Part shown: positions 55,525 to 64,000 of the stretch, piece after piece
How the letters are laid out: each line of letters starts with the position of its first letter
How positions within the stretch are numbered: position 1 is the stretch's first letter
From: Spirochaetota bacterium
GTDB taxonomy: Bacteria; Spirochaetota; UBA12135; COTS27
NCBI GenBank assembly: GCA_013426755.1
Contig: AP019861.1
Location: forward strand, 545,067 to 609,066
Reading direction: 5' to 3'
Length of the DNA: 64,000 nt
Program-made: the position numbers and the translations under genes
Notes under the pieces: generated by a model
What the model saw: the letters and a program-made list of their open reading frames with translations, nothing else
Databases searched by the model: none
Told to the model about the DNA's origin: nothing

Positions 55525-55547
55525 TAATTTGAAGTATATTTAGACTC

Positions 55548-56549
55548 ATGATATCTACCAAACTAGTTAGTGATTTCAAACGTCCTAAGGGCGTTCAATA
55601 TAAACCTGTTTCAGATGAAGGACAGCGTGCAGAATTTTCAGCAGGGCCCTATGAACGCGGTTTTGCTGTGACGATTGGAAATGCGCTCAGGCGTACTCTT
55701 CTCTCAGGCTTGCCTGGTTATGCGATTGTGGCGGTGCATTTTGATAAAATTTCTAGTGAATTTGAAAATATCCCCGGTGTTGTCGAAGACACAACCGTCA
55801 TTTGTGTCAATCTCAAAAAAGTAGCTATTGGCATGAAAGATGTCAATGTTAAAAATAAAATCCTCACCTTTGATATTAAGGGCAAAACTACTTTTACGGC
55901 GCGTGATATTGCTCGTGATGAATCTTTAGTCATTGGGAATCCAGACCATGTTATCTTTGAAGCCAATGAAGACGCTGAATTTTCATTTAAAATCCAAATC
56001 AGCCAAGGACGTGGCTACGTGGGAAGTGAAGTTATTGAACGCAATATAGAAACACGGGGCACGATTCCCCTAGATGCGAATTATTCGCCCGTCTCCCAAG
56101 CCAGCTTCGAATTCGCACCTATGGCAATGAGCGCGGGAACGGAATTTGAAAGACTTATCATTGCTATTGAAACCAATGGTGTTATGCTCCCACAAGATGC
56201 CCTCGTGTATGCCTCGCGTATCCTTAAAGAGTGTTTTATGACCTTTGATACACCTGAATCTGAAACGGTCACCACACCTATTGATATTACACCATTAGAT
56301 AATCGTTCGGATAAAGATAAGATCTTCCACGCTTCGGTGCATTCACTTGATTTCAGTATTCCTACGCACTATTTCTTTAAGGTCAATAATATTACAGAAG
56401 TCGGTGAGCTCGTCATGGAAAATGAAGACGACCTGCGAACACTCAAATACTTTAAAGATGAGATCTTAACGGACATTTCAAACCAGCTTAAGACTAAAAG
56501 CCTCAGTCTCAGTATGAAAAATATCAATTATATTAAAAAGAAATACTAA
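55548..56549 (+). CDS. rpoA: RNA polymerase subunit alpha
   Basis: A 333-residue alpha subunit. The N-terminal assembly domain is clear: YERGFAVTIGNALRRTLLSGLPGYAI near residue 32 and VSQASFEFAPMAMS further on. The C-terminal domain is present by length and pattern (ITEVGELVMENEDDLRTLKYFKDEIL), but positions that contact DNA in E. coli are changed. The helix equivalent to VRSANCLK reads IPTHYFFK, so Arg265 and Asn268 are lost. The equivalent of NLGKKSL reads KYFKDEIL, so Gly296, Lys298 and Ser299 are also lost. UP-element recognition of the usual kind therefore looks unlikely. It lies 23 bases after rpsK. Confidence 0.97.
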   Translation: MISTKLVSDFKRPKGVQYKPVSDEGQRAEFSAGPYERGFAVTIGNALRRTLLSGLPGYAIVAVHFDKISSEFENIPGVVEDTTVICVNLKKVAIGMKDVNVKNKILTFDIKGKTTFTARDIARDESLVIGNPDHVIFEANEDAEFSFKIQISQGRGYVGSEVIERNIETRGTIPLDANYSPVSQASFEFAPMAMSAGTEFERLIIAIETNGVMLPQDALVYASRILKECFMTFDTPESETVTTPIDITPLDNRSDKDKIFHASVHSLDFSIPTHYFFKVNNITEVGELVMENEDDLRTLKYFKDEILTDISNQLKTKSLSLSMKNINYIKKKY

Positions 56550-56747
56550 GGCTGTACTTCTTCTCTATCTCTCAGTAGGCGTAGAACAACGTGTTGATGT
56601 CATTATAAAAAATATTACGAAATATTACGAATTATCGCGAATTATTATAAGTTATTATAAATTGCTGCAGATTGTTATAAATTGCTGCACTGTTAATGCA
56701 GATTGTTAAGAATTATTACACATTATCATTACAAATTATCAATAGTT

Positions 56748-57290
56748 ATGAGACATCTCGTTAAGACGAAGCGTATAGGTAAAGATAGCAAACATAAACG
56801 TGCTATCCTTAGAAATTTAAGTCGTGCTCTTATTTCTAGAGAGCGTGTCTTAACGACGATTGCGAAAGGGAGACTACTTAGGGGATTTATAGAAAAACTC
56901 ATCACTCGTGCTAAGACCAATACACTGCATAATCGGAGAATTGTTTATAAAGACCTGTATGATGCTAGTTTGTTGACTAAACTCTTTGATAACATTGCCA
57001 AACGTTATGAAAGTCGTCCAGGGGGCTACACGCGTATTATCAAGGTGGGCATGCGTAAGGGAGATGGAAGTGAGATGTGTTATGTCGAATTTGTTCCAGA
57101 ATTGCTCCGTGATACAGATAAAACAACCTCTTCTAAAGCACCCGCTAAAAAAGACGAACGTTCACCAGCGGCTCAAAAAGATCATAAAAAATCCAATGTT
57201 GATCCTAAAAACAAATTGGCTGAATCCACCCAAAAGCCTAAAAATGACAAAAACGGTAAAAACGCTAAAAATCTCAAAGCCGTAAAATAA
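56748..57290 (+). CDS. rplQ: 50S ribosomal protein L17 with Lys-rich C-terminal extension
   Basis: The start is taken at 56748 (an upstream in-frame start at 56703 lacks family sequence), giving 180 residues; E. coli has 127. The core reads MRHLVKTKRIGKDSKHKRAI, then LIRERVLTTIAKGRLL-like sequence (here SRERVLTTIAKGRLL) and ITRAKTNTLHNRRIVYKDL. From about residue 125 the tail is Lys/Asn/Pro-rich (KAPAKKDERSP, KNDKNGKNAKNLK). It ends the alpha cluster. No Shine-Dalgarno precedes the start. Confidence 0.95.
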   Translation: MRHLVKTKRIGKDSKHKRAILRNLSRALISRERVLTTIAKGRLLRGFIEKLITRAKTNTLHNRRIVYKDLYDASLLTKLFDNIAKRYESRPGGYTRIIKVGMRKGDGSEMCYVEFVPELLRDTDKTTSSKAPAKKDERSPAAQKDHKKSNVDPKNKLAESTQKPKNDKNGKNAKNLKAVK

Positions 57291-57797
57291 ATACAACTTC
57301 TAAATACTTCTGAATTTTTAAACTTCTACGCTAAGTGAAATCACAGTCAATTTCTGTAATGATTTTATGCGTTAGCAAGTTTTTTTAAAGATTCTTTCCA
57401 AAAATTCCTCGAAAAAGTCCTCTGTATTCGCTTAGCTGCTTATAAATGGGGGGATAAAGACATGGCTGTTATATGAAAAGTAATGGCTTTATTGTGTTAT
57501 TTAGGGGGAATTTTCTACTATAAGCCTTCTATCAATGGGTTTAGTTTCTCTTCCTACTAGCCCAATACTAATAGTTTTAATAACAACTTCAATAACAATT
57601 TTAATGATAGATAACAATTTTAATGATAGTTTTATAAAGTATTTTTGTTTTGTAGAGAAAAGATTGTTAAAAACGGACTATTTTATTATTTAATTCATAG
57701 TGAGAATAACGTGAGTTTTAATGTATAATAAAGGTAGAGATTTGAATTAATCTTTAAAGTATGACAAATCAATGAAAAAGCGTGGAAAGTAACGGTT
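57291..57797. other. Spacer between rplQ and the DksA/TraR-like gene
   Basis: About 500 bases without a recognisable gene. From about 57580 to 57630 a short aataacaattttaatgatag unit is duplicated. No T-rich terminator hairpin was identified after rplQ. Confidence 0.5.
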
Positions 57798-58172
57798 ATG
57801 ACTAAAAAAGACCTTAAAAAATATAGGCTGCAGCTAGAACAGGATCGAGTCCGTATTTTAGATCAACTCAATTTTGATAAAGAGCAGATTAAAGACCTAG
57901 AAAAACGTGATATTGGAGATATTATTGATCGTGCCTTTAATATGTACGAGAAGGGGCGTGCTATTGAAATGTCTGAAAAGGAGAAACGTGAATTAGCTGC
58001 GATCGATGAAGCGCTATTGCGTATTAAAAAAGGCACGTATGGTGTGTGTGCTATTTGTGGTTCGGCTATTAATCTTGATCGCCTTAATGCTATTCCTTGG
58101 GCGGCGACGTGCGTTAATCCAAGCACTTGTAAGAAAAAAAGAAAATTAAGACGCGCAACGACTGGCTCTTAA
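57798..58172 (+). CDS. DksA/TraR C4 zinc-finger family protein
   Basis: A 124-residue member of the DksA/TraR family. An N-terminal coiled coil (about residues 1-80) is followed by a zinc finger CAICGSAINLDRLNAIPWA with a second Cys pair ATCVNPSTCKKK. The coiled-coil tip keeps the DxxDxA pattern (DIIDRA) that in DksA is needed to act in the RNA polymerase secondary channel, so it may modulate transcription with ppGpp. Length is between DksA (about 150) and TraR (about 73). It is next to priA but read as a separate unit; 264 bases separate them. Confidence 0.82.
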   Translation: MTKKDLKKYRLQLEQDRVRILDQLNFDKEQIKDLEKRDIGDIIDRAFNMYEKGRAIEMSEKEKRELAAIDEALLRIKKGTYGVCAICGSAINLDRLNAIPWAATCVNPSTCKKKRKLRRATTGS

Positions 58173-58436
58173 TGGTTCTTCTGTTTGCTAGTGATAGGGA
58201 TTTATGACGAGTATTATAACCGGTATTATATATAAGAGCGGTGATCTTATCTCTTAGGACACAGATGATTACCTCATTGTTTTTAGATAGTTGTCTTAGG
58301 TACTTGTTTTAGATGCCTGCTATGGTGGGTATTTTAAGATGGGTGTGCTTGGTGGTTAAAAGCTGATTTTTTAATGGAATTTTTGACAGAGCTTTTTTTA
58401 CTGGCTTTGTTATAGCAAGCGTGTTTTTGTGAGACT

Positions 58437-60722
58437 GTGGTGGCAGACCGGGTTTATTATTATAAACTTGTTACTAAACATGCTTTGAAGACGCCGCTTA
58501 CTTATGCGGCTTGTTCTGGGGAGCTTCTTTATAAACGCGTTGTTGTTACAGTCCGTCGGCAAAAGGCTGTTGCTATTGTTATCGAGCGATGCCGTGAAGA
58601 CGATGAAGAACTTATAGCTCTTCTGCGTAAAGGCATTCAGATTAAGACAATTGAGTATGTTTTAGATGAGCATGCATTATTGTCCGCTCAGGATGTTCGC
58701 TTATGTGAGTGGATGGGGCGTTATTATGCCGCTTTTCCGAGTGAGACTTACGGGTTGTTTGTTTCTTTTGCAGATGCCTGGCTTAAAGAAAAGCATAAGA
58801 ATAAAGAACATAAAAACCAGTCTGACCCCCCTCAGGCTAAACCGCCTAGCACGGCTGTGTTAGATCAAAACCATAATCAGTTAGCCATTGTTCTTAATGA
58901 CGAACAGACGGAGGTTTATCGAAGTATTTGTAGCGAACTTGATAGGTTTAATGTCTTTCTTATTAAAGGTGTGACGGGGAGTGGTAAAAGTTATGTGTAT
59001 CTAAAGTTAGCTTTGGAGCTTTGTAAGAGACAGAAGTCCGTACTTATTCTGGTCCCTGAGATTTCATTGGTTTTTCAAATGCAAACTCTGTTTTTGAAGG
59101 CATTGCCTATAGAGCAGATAGCTTTATTTCATAGCAAACTTACACCTAAAAACCGTGAAACAGTGTTGGCAACTGTTCGTATGGGGAGAGCACGTGTTAT
59201 TATTGGCACCCGTTCTGCCTTATTTCTTCCTCAATTAACTGTGTTGAGTCTTATTATTGTAGACGAAGAACACGAAAATGCTTATAAAAATTCCAGCGCA
59301 CCACGCTACCATACCAGAGATGTTGCACACCAGGTAGCCAGATTTAGAAATATCCCACTCATCTTTGGTAGTGCAACACCATCTTTAGAAACCTATTACG
59401 CAGCCACTAAACCCACTCATCCTCTATCCACGCATCTACCCCCCACGCAGCCACTATCCCAAGTAAAGACTACCACCACGCAAAAATTAGCACCTAACAA
59501 TGATAATAAGCGCCACGTGTCTAGTACTTCCCGCCTACGCTACTACGTGCTAAAAAAACGTTATGGAAAAGTACACCTTCCCACCATTTATTTCAATCAA
59601 AATAAAATCCTCTCAGGAAGAATATCCGTATTTACAAAGAAACAAATCAATCAAGCAAAACCCAGCTCTGCGAATCCAGCAGTAGCGCCTTCGTACCCAC
59701 CCAGTGCTGAAACCAATCTCACCCTCTTTTCAGCACAAGTCATAAAAAAAATTGAGCATGTGTTAGCAGAAAAAGGACAAGTCATCGTTTATATCAATAG
59801 ACGTGGTTATTCTGCGACGCCGCTATGTATGAATTGTGGTTATTATCCTTCGTGTCCGAACTGCACGGTATCATTGACTTATCATAAAGCGCAGCAGAAG
59901 TTACGTTGTCATTATTGCGGGTATAACGAAGTGTTTAAGAAATCCTGTCTTAAATGTAAGCTCGAACAATTTTCTTACCCGCGCTACGGAACAGAACAGG
60001 TGGTTGGAATTTTGCGTGAATTATTTGCCAGTACTGCTATTGAACGTTTTGATTCAGATGAACTGACAACGGCTAAGAAATTAGAAGCACGGCTTAAAGA
60101 TTTTAGTGCAGGTACGATCAGTATTCTAGTGGGCACACAGATGCTAGCTAAGGGACATGATTTTCCTGCTGTTAGGCTGATGGTCATGTTGTACCCTGAG
60201 CGAACATTGTTACTTCCTGATTTTCGTTCGTATGAGCGTGTGTATAGAGAATTAGTTCAAGCGTCAGGTCGAGCTGGTCGTTCTAAGCTGCAGGGAGAAG
60301 TCTTTGTTGAGACGACTTTTGCCAATGATCCCCTATTTCGTCTAGTACGTGAGGGACGATTTGATGATTTTTATCAATCAGAACTTATCAAACGGCAAGT
60401 CAATTTTTATCCACCATTTTCTAAACTTGTACGGCTTGTATTACGCGGCGAAAAATTACCCGATGTTAAGGAAACAGCCCTTAAATTAAAACAAGTTGTT
60501 CTTATTTACTTTAAAGCTTCTATCGCTGCTAGAAAGACGCAGATCATAGGACCACAGCCTTGTCTTATTGAGCGGATTAAACGTTATTTTCGTTATCATC
60601 TCACCATAAAGACCGTAGACACTAAGGCTGTCATTCCTATGCTACATACGATTAAACATGCCCACAGTTCAAAAAAGAAGGTGTTTATAGAAATCGATAT
60701 TGACCCTATCGATTTATTCTAA
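58437..60722 (+). CDS. priA: Primosomal protein N' (PriA helicase)
   Basis: A 761-residue PriA, the replication-restart helicase. GTG codons at 58437 and 58440 are both possible starts. Walker A is at residues 178-185 (GVTGSGKS), the DEEH box at 276-279 (IVDEEHENAYKN), and then SATPSLE. The zinc region has CMNCGYYPSCPNCTVSL and LRCHYCGYNEVFKKSCLKCK (eight cysteines, about 460-500). YGTEQVVG, ILVGTQMLAKGHDFPAVRLM and QASGRAGRSKLQGEV complete the helicase motifs. A low-complexity Thr/Pro/His/Gln insertion lies between the two helicase halves (about 325-375). No Shine-Dalgarno precedes the start. Confidence 0.95.
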   Translation: MVADRVYYYKLVTKHALKTPLTYAACSGELLYKRVVVTVRRQKAVAIVIERCREDDEELIALLRKGIQIKTIEYVLDEHALLSAQDVRLCEWMGRYYAAFPSETYGLFVSFADAWLKEKHKNKEHKNQSDPPQAKPPSTAVLDQNHNQLAIVLNDEQTEVYRSICSELDRFNVFLIKGVTGSGKSYVYLKLALELCKRQKSVLILVPEISLVFQMQTLFLKALPIEQIALFHSKLTPKNRETVLATVRMGRARVIIGTRSALFLPQLTVLSLIIVDEEHENAYKNSSAPRYHTRDVAHQVARFRNIPLIFGSATPSLETYYAATKPTHPLSTHLPPTQPLSQVKTTTTQKLAPNNDNKRHVSSTSRLRYYVLKKRYGKVHLPTIYFNQNKILSGRISVFTKKQINQAKPSSANPAVAPSYPPSAETNLTLFSAQVIKKIEHVLAEKGQVIVYINRRGYSATPLCMNCGYYPSCPNCTVSLTYHKAQQKLRCHYCGYNEVFKKSCLKCKLEQFSYPRYGTEQVVGILRELFASTAIERFDSDELTTAKKLEARLKDFSAGTISILVGTQMLAKGHDFPAVRLMVMLYPERTLLLPDFRSYERVYRELVQASGRAGRSKLQGEVFVETTFANDPLFRLVREGRFDDFYQSELIKRQVNFYPPFSKLVRLVLRGEKLPDVKETALKLKQVVLIYFKASIAARKTQIIGPQPCLIERIKRYFRYHLTIKTVDTKAVIPMLHTIKHAHSSKKKVFIEIDIDPIDLF

Positions 60723-60857
60723 ATAATAAGCAGAAACTAATAAGCGGAAACTTGACATTTTTTATTGGCCAGTAGGGGCTGTGTAGTTTAGATTGCCAGG
60801 ACGAATAAGCAAATAGGAATTATGGGGTCAGATTAGATTAGAAGCATGGATGTGAAG

Positions 60858-61928
60858 TTAGATTGTTTTAGCAATTTCTTCGATAAGAGTATCTGCATTC
60901 AAATTATCGGCATCGGCTTCATAATTAAGACGAATGCGATGTCTTAGGATCATTTTCATGACTCTAAGGATATCGGGTTTTTCGATGTAAGAACGTTCTT
61001 CTAAATAGGCGGCTGTTTGAGCGGCGCGGGAGAGATTTTGTGTTGCGCGGACGGAGGCGCCTACTTCTAGGTATTGTTTAGTGATCTCAGGGGCAACTGC
61101 GTCTTGGGGGCGTGTAGACCGCACTAGCCGTACGATCCAGGTGAGGGCTTCGGGTGCGATTTTTACATTACTGATGTCTTTTTGGATGCGAAAGTAGTCT
61201 TTTTTGGTGAGGACTTTAGAAAGATGATTATTCTCCTTCTTAAAGAGCCGCTCAGCAATTAAAACTTCATCTTCATAGCTGGGGTATGTGATATTGATCA
61301 TTGACATGAAGCGGTCTAGTTCTGCTTCGGGGAGTTCGTAGGTTCCCTTTTGTTCGAGTGGATTTTGGGTCGCCATAACAAGAAAGGGCTGTTCTAATGT
61401 GTAAGTTTTACCCATGATCGTAACGTTGTTTTCTTCCATAGCTTCTAATAAGGCGGCTTGTGTTTTAGCAGGCGAGCGATTAATTTCATCGGCTAGGATG
61501 ATCTGGGCAAAAATAGGCCCTTGGATAAATTTAAGCGTTCTGCCGCTTTTAGGTTTTTCATCAATGATTTCATATCCGATAAGATCAGCAGGCATGAGAT
61601 CAGGTGTGAATTGGATGCGATTATAAGCGAGATCGAAGAGTTTAGCTAAATTTTTAACGATAAGCGTTTTAGCGAGACCAGGCAGTCCATTGATAAGGAT
61701 ATGACCGCCACTGAGTAAGGATATAATGATCTCTGTTAAAATAGCTTTCTGTCCCACTAAGACATTTTCCATTTCACTAGCAATATTTAAAAAAGGTTTC
61801 CGTTTGAAGGGCATTTTTTCTAAAGACGGTTTTATGAGTGATTTTCGGGGTAACGTTGTTTTTAGCGAGTCGTTACCACGCTTTTTTTTAGATTTTTTAC
61901 GTGAAGCTGTCACGAGTAGTTTAGACAT
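60858..61928 (-). CDS. MoxR-family AAA+ ATPase
   Basis: A 356-residue MoxR AAA+ ATPase. Walker A is GLPGLAKT at residues 81-88; Walker B and adjacent motifs are ILADEINRSPAKTQAALLEAMEE near 130, and MATQNPLEQKGTYELPEAELDRF (sensor 1 region) follows. The first 50 residues are a Lys/Ser-rich extension. MoxR proteins often act with a von Willebrand A-domain partner on metal or cofactor insertion or stress functions; no such partner gene is visible here. The AAGGA before its ATG is about 14 bases away and probably not used. It converges with priA. Confidence 0.9.
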   Translation of the reverse strand: MSKLLVTASRKKSKKKRGNDSLKTTLPRKSLIKPSLEKMPFKRKPFLNIASEMENVLVGQKAILTEIIISLLSGGHILINGLPGLAKTLIVKNLAKLFDLAYNRIQFTPDLMPADLIGYEIIDEKPKSGRTLKFIQGPIFAQIILADEINRSPAKTQAALLEAMEENNVTIMGKTYTLEQPFLVMATQNPLEQKGTYELPEAELDRFMSMINITYPSYEDEVLIAERLFKKENNHLSKVLTKKDYFRIQKDISNVKIAPEALTWIVRLVRSTRPQDAVAPEITKQYLEVGASVRATQNLSRAAQTAAYLEERSYIEKPDILRVMKMILRHRIRLNYEADADNLNADTLIEEIAKTI

Positions 61929-62054
61929 TTCTATGATGATAATCCTTCTTTAAGGTAAGCGTTAAAATAATGTGTTATGTGTGAGTATATAAAAAGAGTT
62001 TATTTATCAGTGCCAAAAGAGTTCGTGTTTGTTAGCGTAAAGTAAGGTACTGTG

Positions 62055-63452
62055 TTAGCGTAAAGAGTCATTATGAGGAGGTAGTTTTTTGAGAAGTTCT
62101 TTTGTGGGCAGTCCTTTTTGATTGTCTGCGATGTAAATAATATCATCTGTGACGATGATTGTGAGGTTATTTATGCTATTGAGGACAATGGTTTGGGGGG
62201 TATTATTATTTGAACTCTGGTAAGCTAGGGTGTTTTTTGTTGCGAATTCTAGGATATGCTCTGGCGCAGTTAGGAAAGTATTATTAGAAGCATCTGTCGT
62301 ACAATGAATACGTCTAAAAGCAGAAAGACTGCCCATATCATCCCAATCAAACGTACCCGGCACAGCACGAATATCACTTACCTTCTCAGCAATAGCATAA
62401 TCAAATGAAACCTTATCTAGGTCATTAAAATTCTTTACGGCAGCTTGCTCGTCTCCTTTTTTCATTAGATCAAGATACTTATTGATAATGACAACGTGTT
62501 CTGGGGCATGATCGTTAAAATATTCAATCAATTTCGATGTTTTAATGAAAAACATACCTGCATTCCAGAGAAAATTGCCTTGCTGCAAGTATTTTTCTGC
62601 TTGTTTTATGTCGGGTTTTTCATGAAATTTGGAAACAATCTTTACGGGCAGGTCTAATTGTTCTAGTGGTTTAGTAGCTGATGGCTTACTAGAAGTTAAT
62701 GAATGGTGATGAAGACGAGATGTGGTTGCATTGGACTGTGGAGAGGCGAGATTTTGTGCAATTAGGGACAATTCACGCTCTAGTTTTGCTGTGCTCTCTC
62801 TGGAAAGCTCAGTTGAGTGTATGGAATGTGTTTCTAAGTACCCATACGCTACGGCTGCAGATTTGGGGGTAATGCCAATCAATGTCAAAACTTCACTGAT
62901 TTCAGCCACTTTCGTAGCTAGGCGTACTGTTTTAGCGAATTCTACTTGGTCGGTGATGTAGTGATCGGCTGGAGTGAAGAAAAGAACGTTGTCTTCATTG
63001 GGAAATCTTCTAGCAATGGTAAGTGTTGCTAGTAAAATAGCGGCAGCGGTGTCTTTGCCTATGGGTTCTTCGATATAGTTGCTTTTTGGATATGGATAAG
63101 GAAGGACTTCTGCTGTTAGCTTTGCGTGAGCTTTCTGGATACTGAGGAATATATTGGCTTCTGAGGTAATATGTTGTAGGCGACTGAAGGTTTGTGCTAG
63201 GAGTGTTTGTGAAGAGGGTTGCTGCTTATTAGCGGTTTGTGTGCTTCTAATTGTAGTGTTGGTGGTGTTGGTGTTAGTGGTGGTAGCAGCATTTTTAGCA
63301 GTACTTTGAGCCGTATTTCCAGCGGTGCGCTCAGTAGAATGGGCAGTTGTGACCGGTGGGAGTGGCAGTTGGGCTAATTGTTTAGGGCATTTACGACGAC
63401 TTATCGGCCACAAGCGTTCGCCACTACCACCTGCCATGAGTATTACTTTCAT
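62055..63452 (-). CDS. manC: Mannose-1-phosphate guanylyltransferase (GDP-mannose synthesis)
   Basis: The start at 63452 (family start MKVILMAGGSGERLWPISR) gives 465 residues; an upstream frame adds 43 residues of no family character. The nucleotidyltransferase signature GGSGERLWPISR, the FTPADHYIT motif near residue 170, AVAYGYLE and the late VSKFHEKPD and TFDWDDMGSLSAF identify ManC-type enzymes making GDP-mannose for glycans. Two low-complexity insertions are present: a Thr/Asn/Ala/Ser/Gln stretch at about 35-87 and a Ser/Leu/His stretch at about 230-275. No cupin-type isomerase domain follows, so it is a stand-alone pyrophosphorylase. Confidence 0.9.
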   Translation of the reverse strand: MKVILMAGGSGERLWPISRRKCPKQLAQLPLPPVTTAHSTERTAGNTAQSTAKNAATTTNTNTTNTTIRSTQTANKQQPSSQTLLAQTFSRLQHITSEANIFLSIQKAHAKLTAEVLPYPYPKSNYIEEPIGKDTAAAILLATLTIARRFPNEDNVLFFTPADHYITDQVEFAKTVRLATKVAEISEVLTLIGITPKSAAVAYGYLETHSIHSTELSRESTAKLERELSLIAQNLASPQSNATTSRLHHHSLTSSKPSATKPLEQLDLPVKIVSKFHEKPDIKQAEKYLQQGNFLWNAGMFFIKTSKLIEYFNDHAPEHVVIINKYLDLMKKGDEQAAVKNFNDLDKVSFDYAIAEKVSDIRAVPGTFDWDDMGSLSAFRRIHCTTDASNNTFLTAPEHILEFATKNTLAYQSSNNNTPQTIVLNSINNLTIIVTDDIIYIADNQKGLPTKELLKKLPPHNDSLR

Positions 63453-64000
63453 TGCGATTTCATGCGCCCCTGATAATAATATATCCCAATAATAGTTCCC
63501 AATGCTATAAAGGATGAGTCCAGTATTATGAATGATGAGGCTGATACTATGAATTGTTTCATTTAGCTGCTTAGATATCAAATACTGCTTAGCGGATGCT
63601 CTTTGATTGCTCTCTGATTGTGAGAATTGATGAATTTCTGTATGTAGTTGTAATAATTGTAATATAAGTATGCCCTACGTGTAGGTATATTCTTTAAAAA
63701 TGGGGCTCAGTTGGAGCAATTGCTAAAACATTGTTTTATGACTTGCATTTATGACTTACACTATTGTACGAATTCTGCTGTTATTAGAGTATTGCCAGAT
63801 TATGACTTCTACTGTTGTTGCTTCTGCTATTGTTATTAGGTATTAGGGTATTACTAGGTACAAGCAAAATAAGTTTATTTTTAAAGAAATTGTACTCATT
63901 TTTAAATTTTCATGGATTTTTTAAATTTTGGCACCTGTGAATTGACTGCACATCTCAATCGAGCTTAAATATCACAGGTCAATCGCTATCCATAATGATA
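63453..64000. other. AT-rich end of window
   Basis: No gene is recognisable. Short stretches near 63740-63850 repeat a ttgttatt/attattag motif. A neighbouring gene off the right edge cannot be judged. Confidence 0.4.

Noticed and set aside
63453..63581. Upstream start for mannose-1-phosphate guanylyltransferase
   Set aside because: The 43 extra codons show no family similarity; the conserved start MKVILMAGGSGERLWP begins at 63452.

Overview
The window is AT-rich bacterial chromosome with mostly housekeeping genes, set in unusually long, repeat-filled spacers. Several features point to a spirochaete-like lineage, though not decisively: a DUF115 (MptE/Maf-like) protein, a TatP-type TRAP solute-binding protein, and an alpha operon that runs rpsM-rpsK-rpoA-rplQ without rpsD. 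No marker here fixes the genus, so the assignment is inference.

Layout. 1-2000 (minus): the cut-off end of a TRAP solute-binding protein, then an inositol-dehydrogenase-like oxidoreductase. 2554-11133 (minus): a complete fatty-acid activation and beta-oxidation block, in transcription order fadD, thiolase (fadI), fadJ-like bifunctional enzyme, fadE. 11346-14289 (minus): an RDD membrane protein, a second membrane protein and a DUF115 protein, packed as an operon. 14441-19006: a small ORF, an esterase and a grossly expanded ruvX, in a zone of tandem repeats with 22-, 87- and 22-bp units. 19050-25557 (plus): purN, truB, a putative lipoprotein, an aspartokinase of the ectoine-cluster type, and mutL. 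25605-26875 (minus): glutamine cyclotransferase, tRNA-His and tRNA-Arg. 26940-29545: a three-copy cassette of unknown function. 29695-33008 (minus): a secreted TPR protein, a candidate structured element, and NAD kinase.

33794-57290 (plus) holds the str, S10, spc and alpha ribosomal clusters in canonical order (rpsL-rpsG-fusA-tuf, rpsJ to rpsC, rplP to secY, infA-rpmJ-rpsM-rpsK-rpoA-rplQ). They are loosened by spacers of up to about 560 bp, many made of tandem repeats or of decayed copies of neighbouring gene ends. rpmD (L30) is missing from its usual place. Downstream are a DksA/TraR-type regulator, priA, a MoxR ATPase (minus) and mannose-1-phosphate guanylyltransferase (minus).

Three themes cut across the window. 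First, repeats are everywhere: spacers carry tandem arrays, and proteins (RuvX, L22, L15, L17, DUF115, ManC, PriA) carry matching low-complexity insertions or tails. Second, differences between repeat copies are almost all transitions. Third, most housekeeping start codons lack a recognisable Shine-Dalgarno, whereas the triplicated cassette has a good one. The cassette (26940-29545), the alpha-subunit CTD lacking its usual DNA-contact residues, and the transition-biased duplication scars are the observations most worth following.
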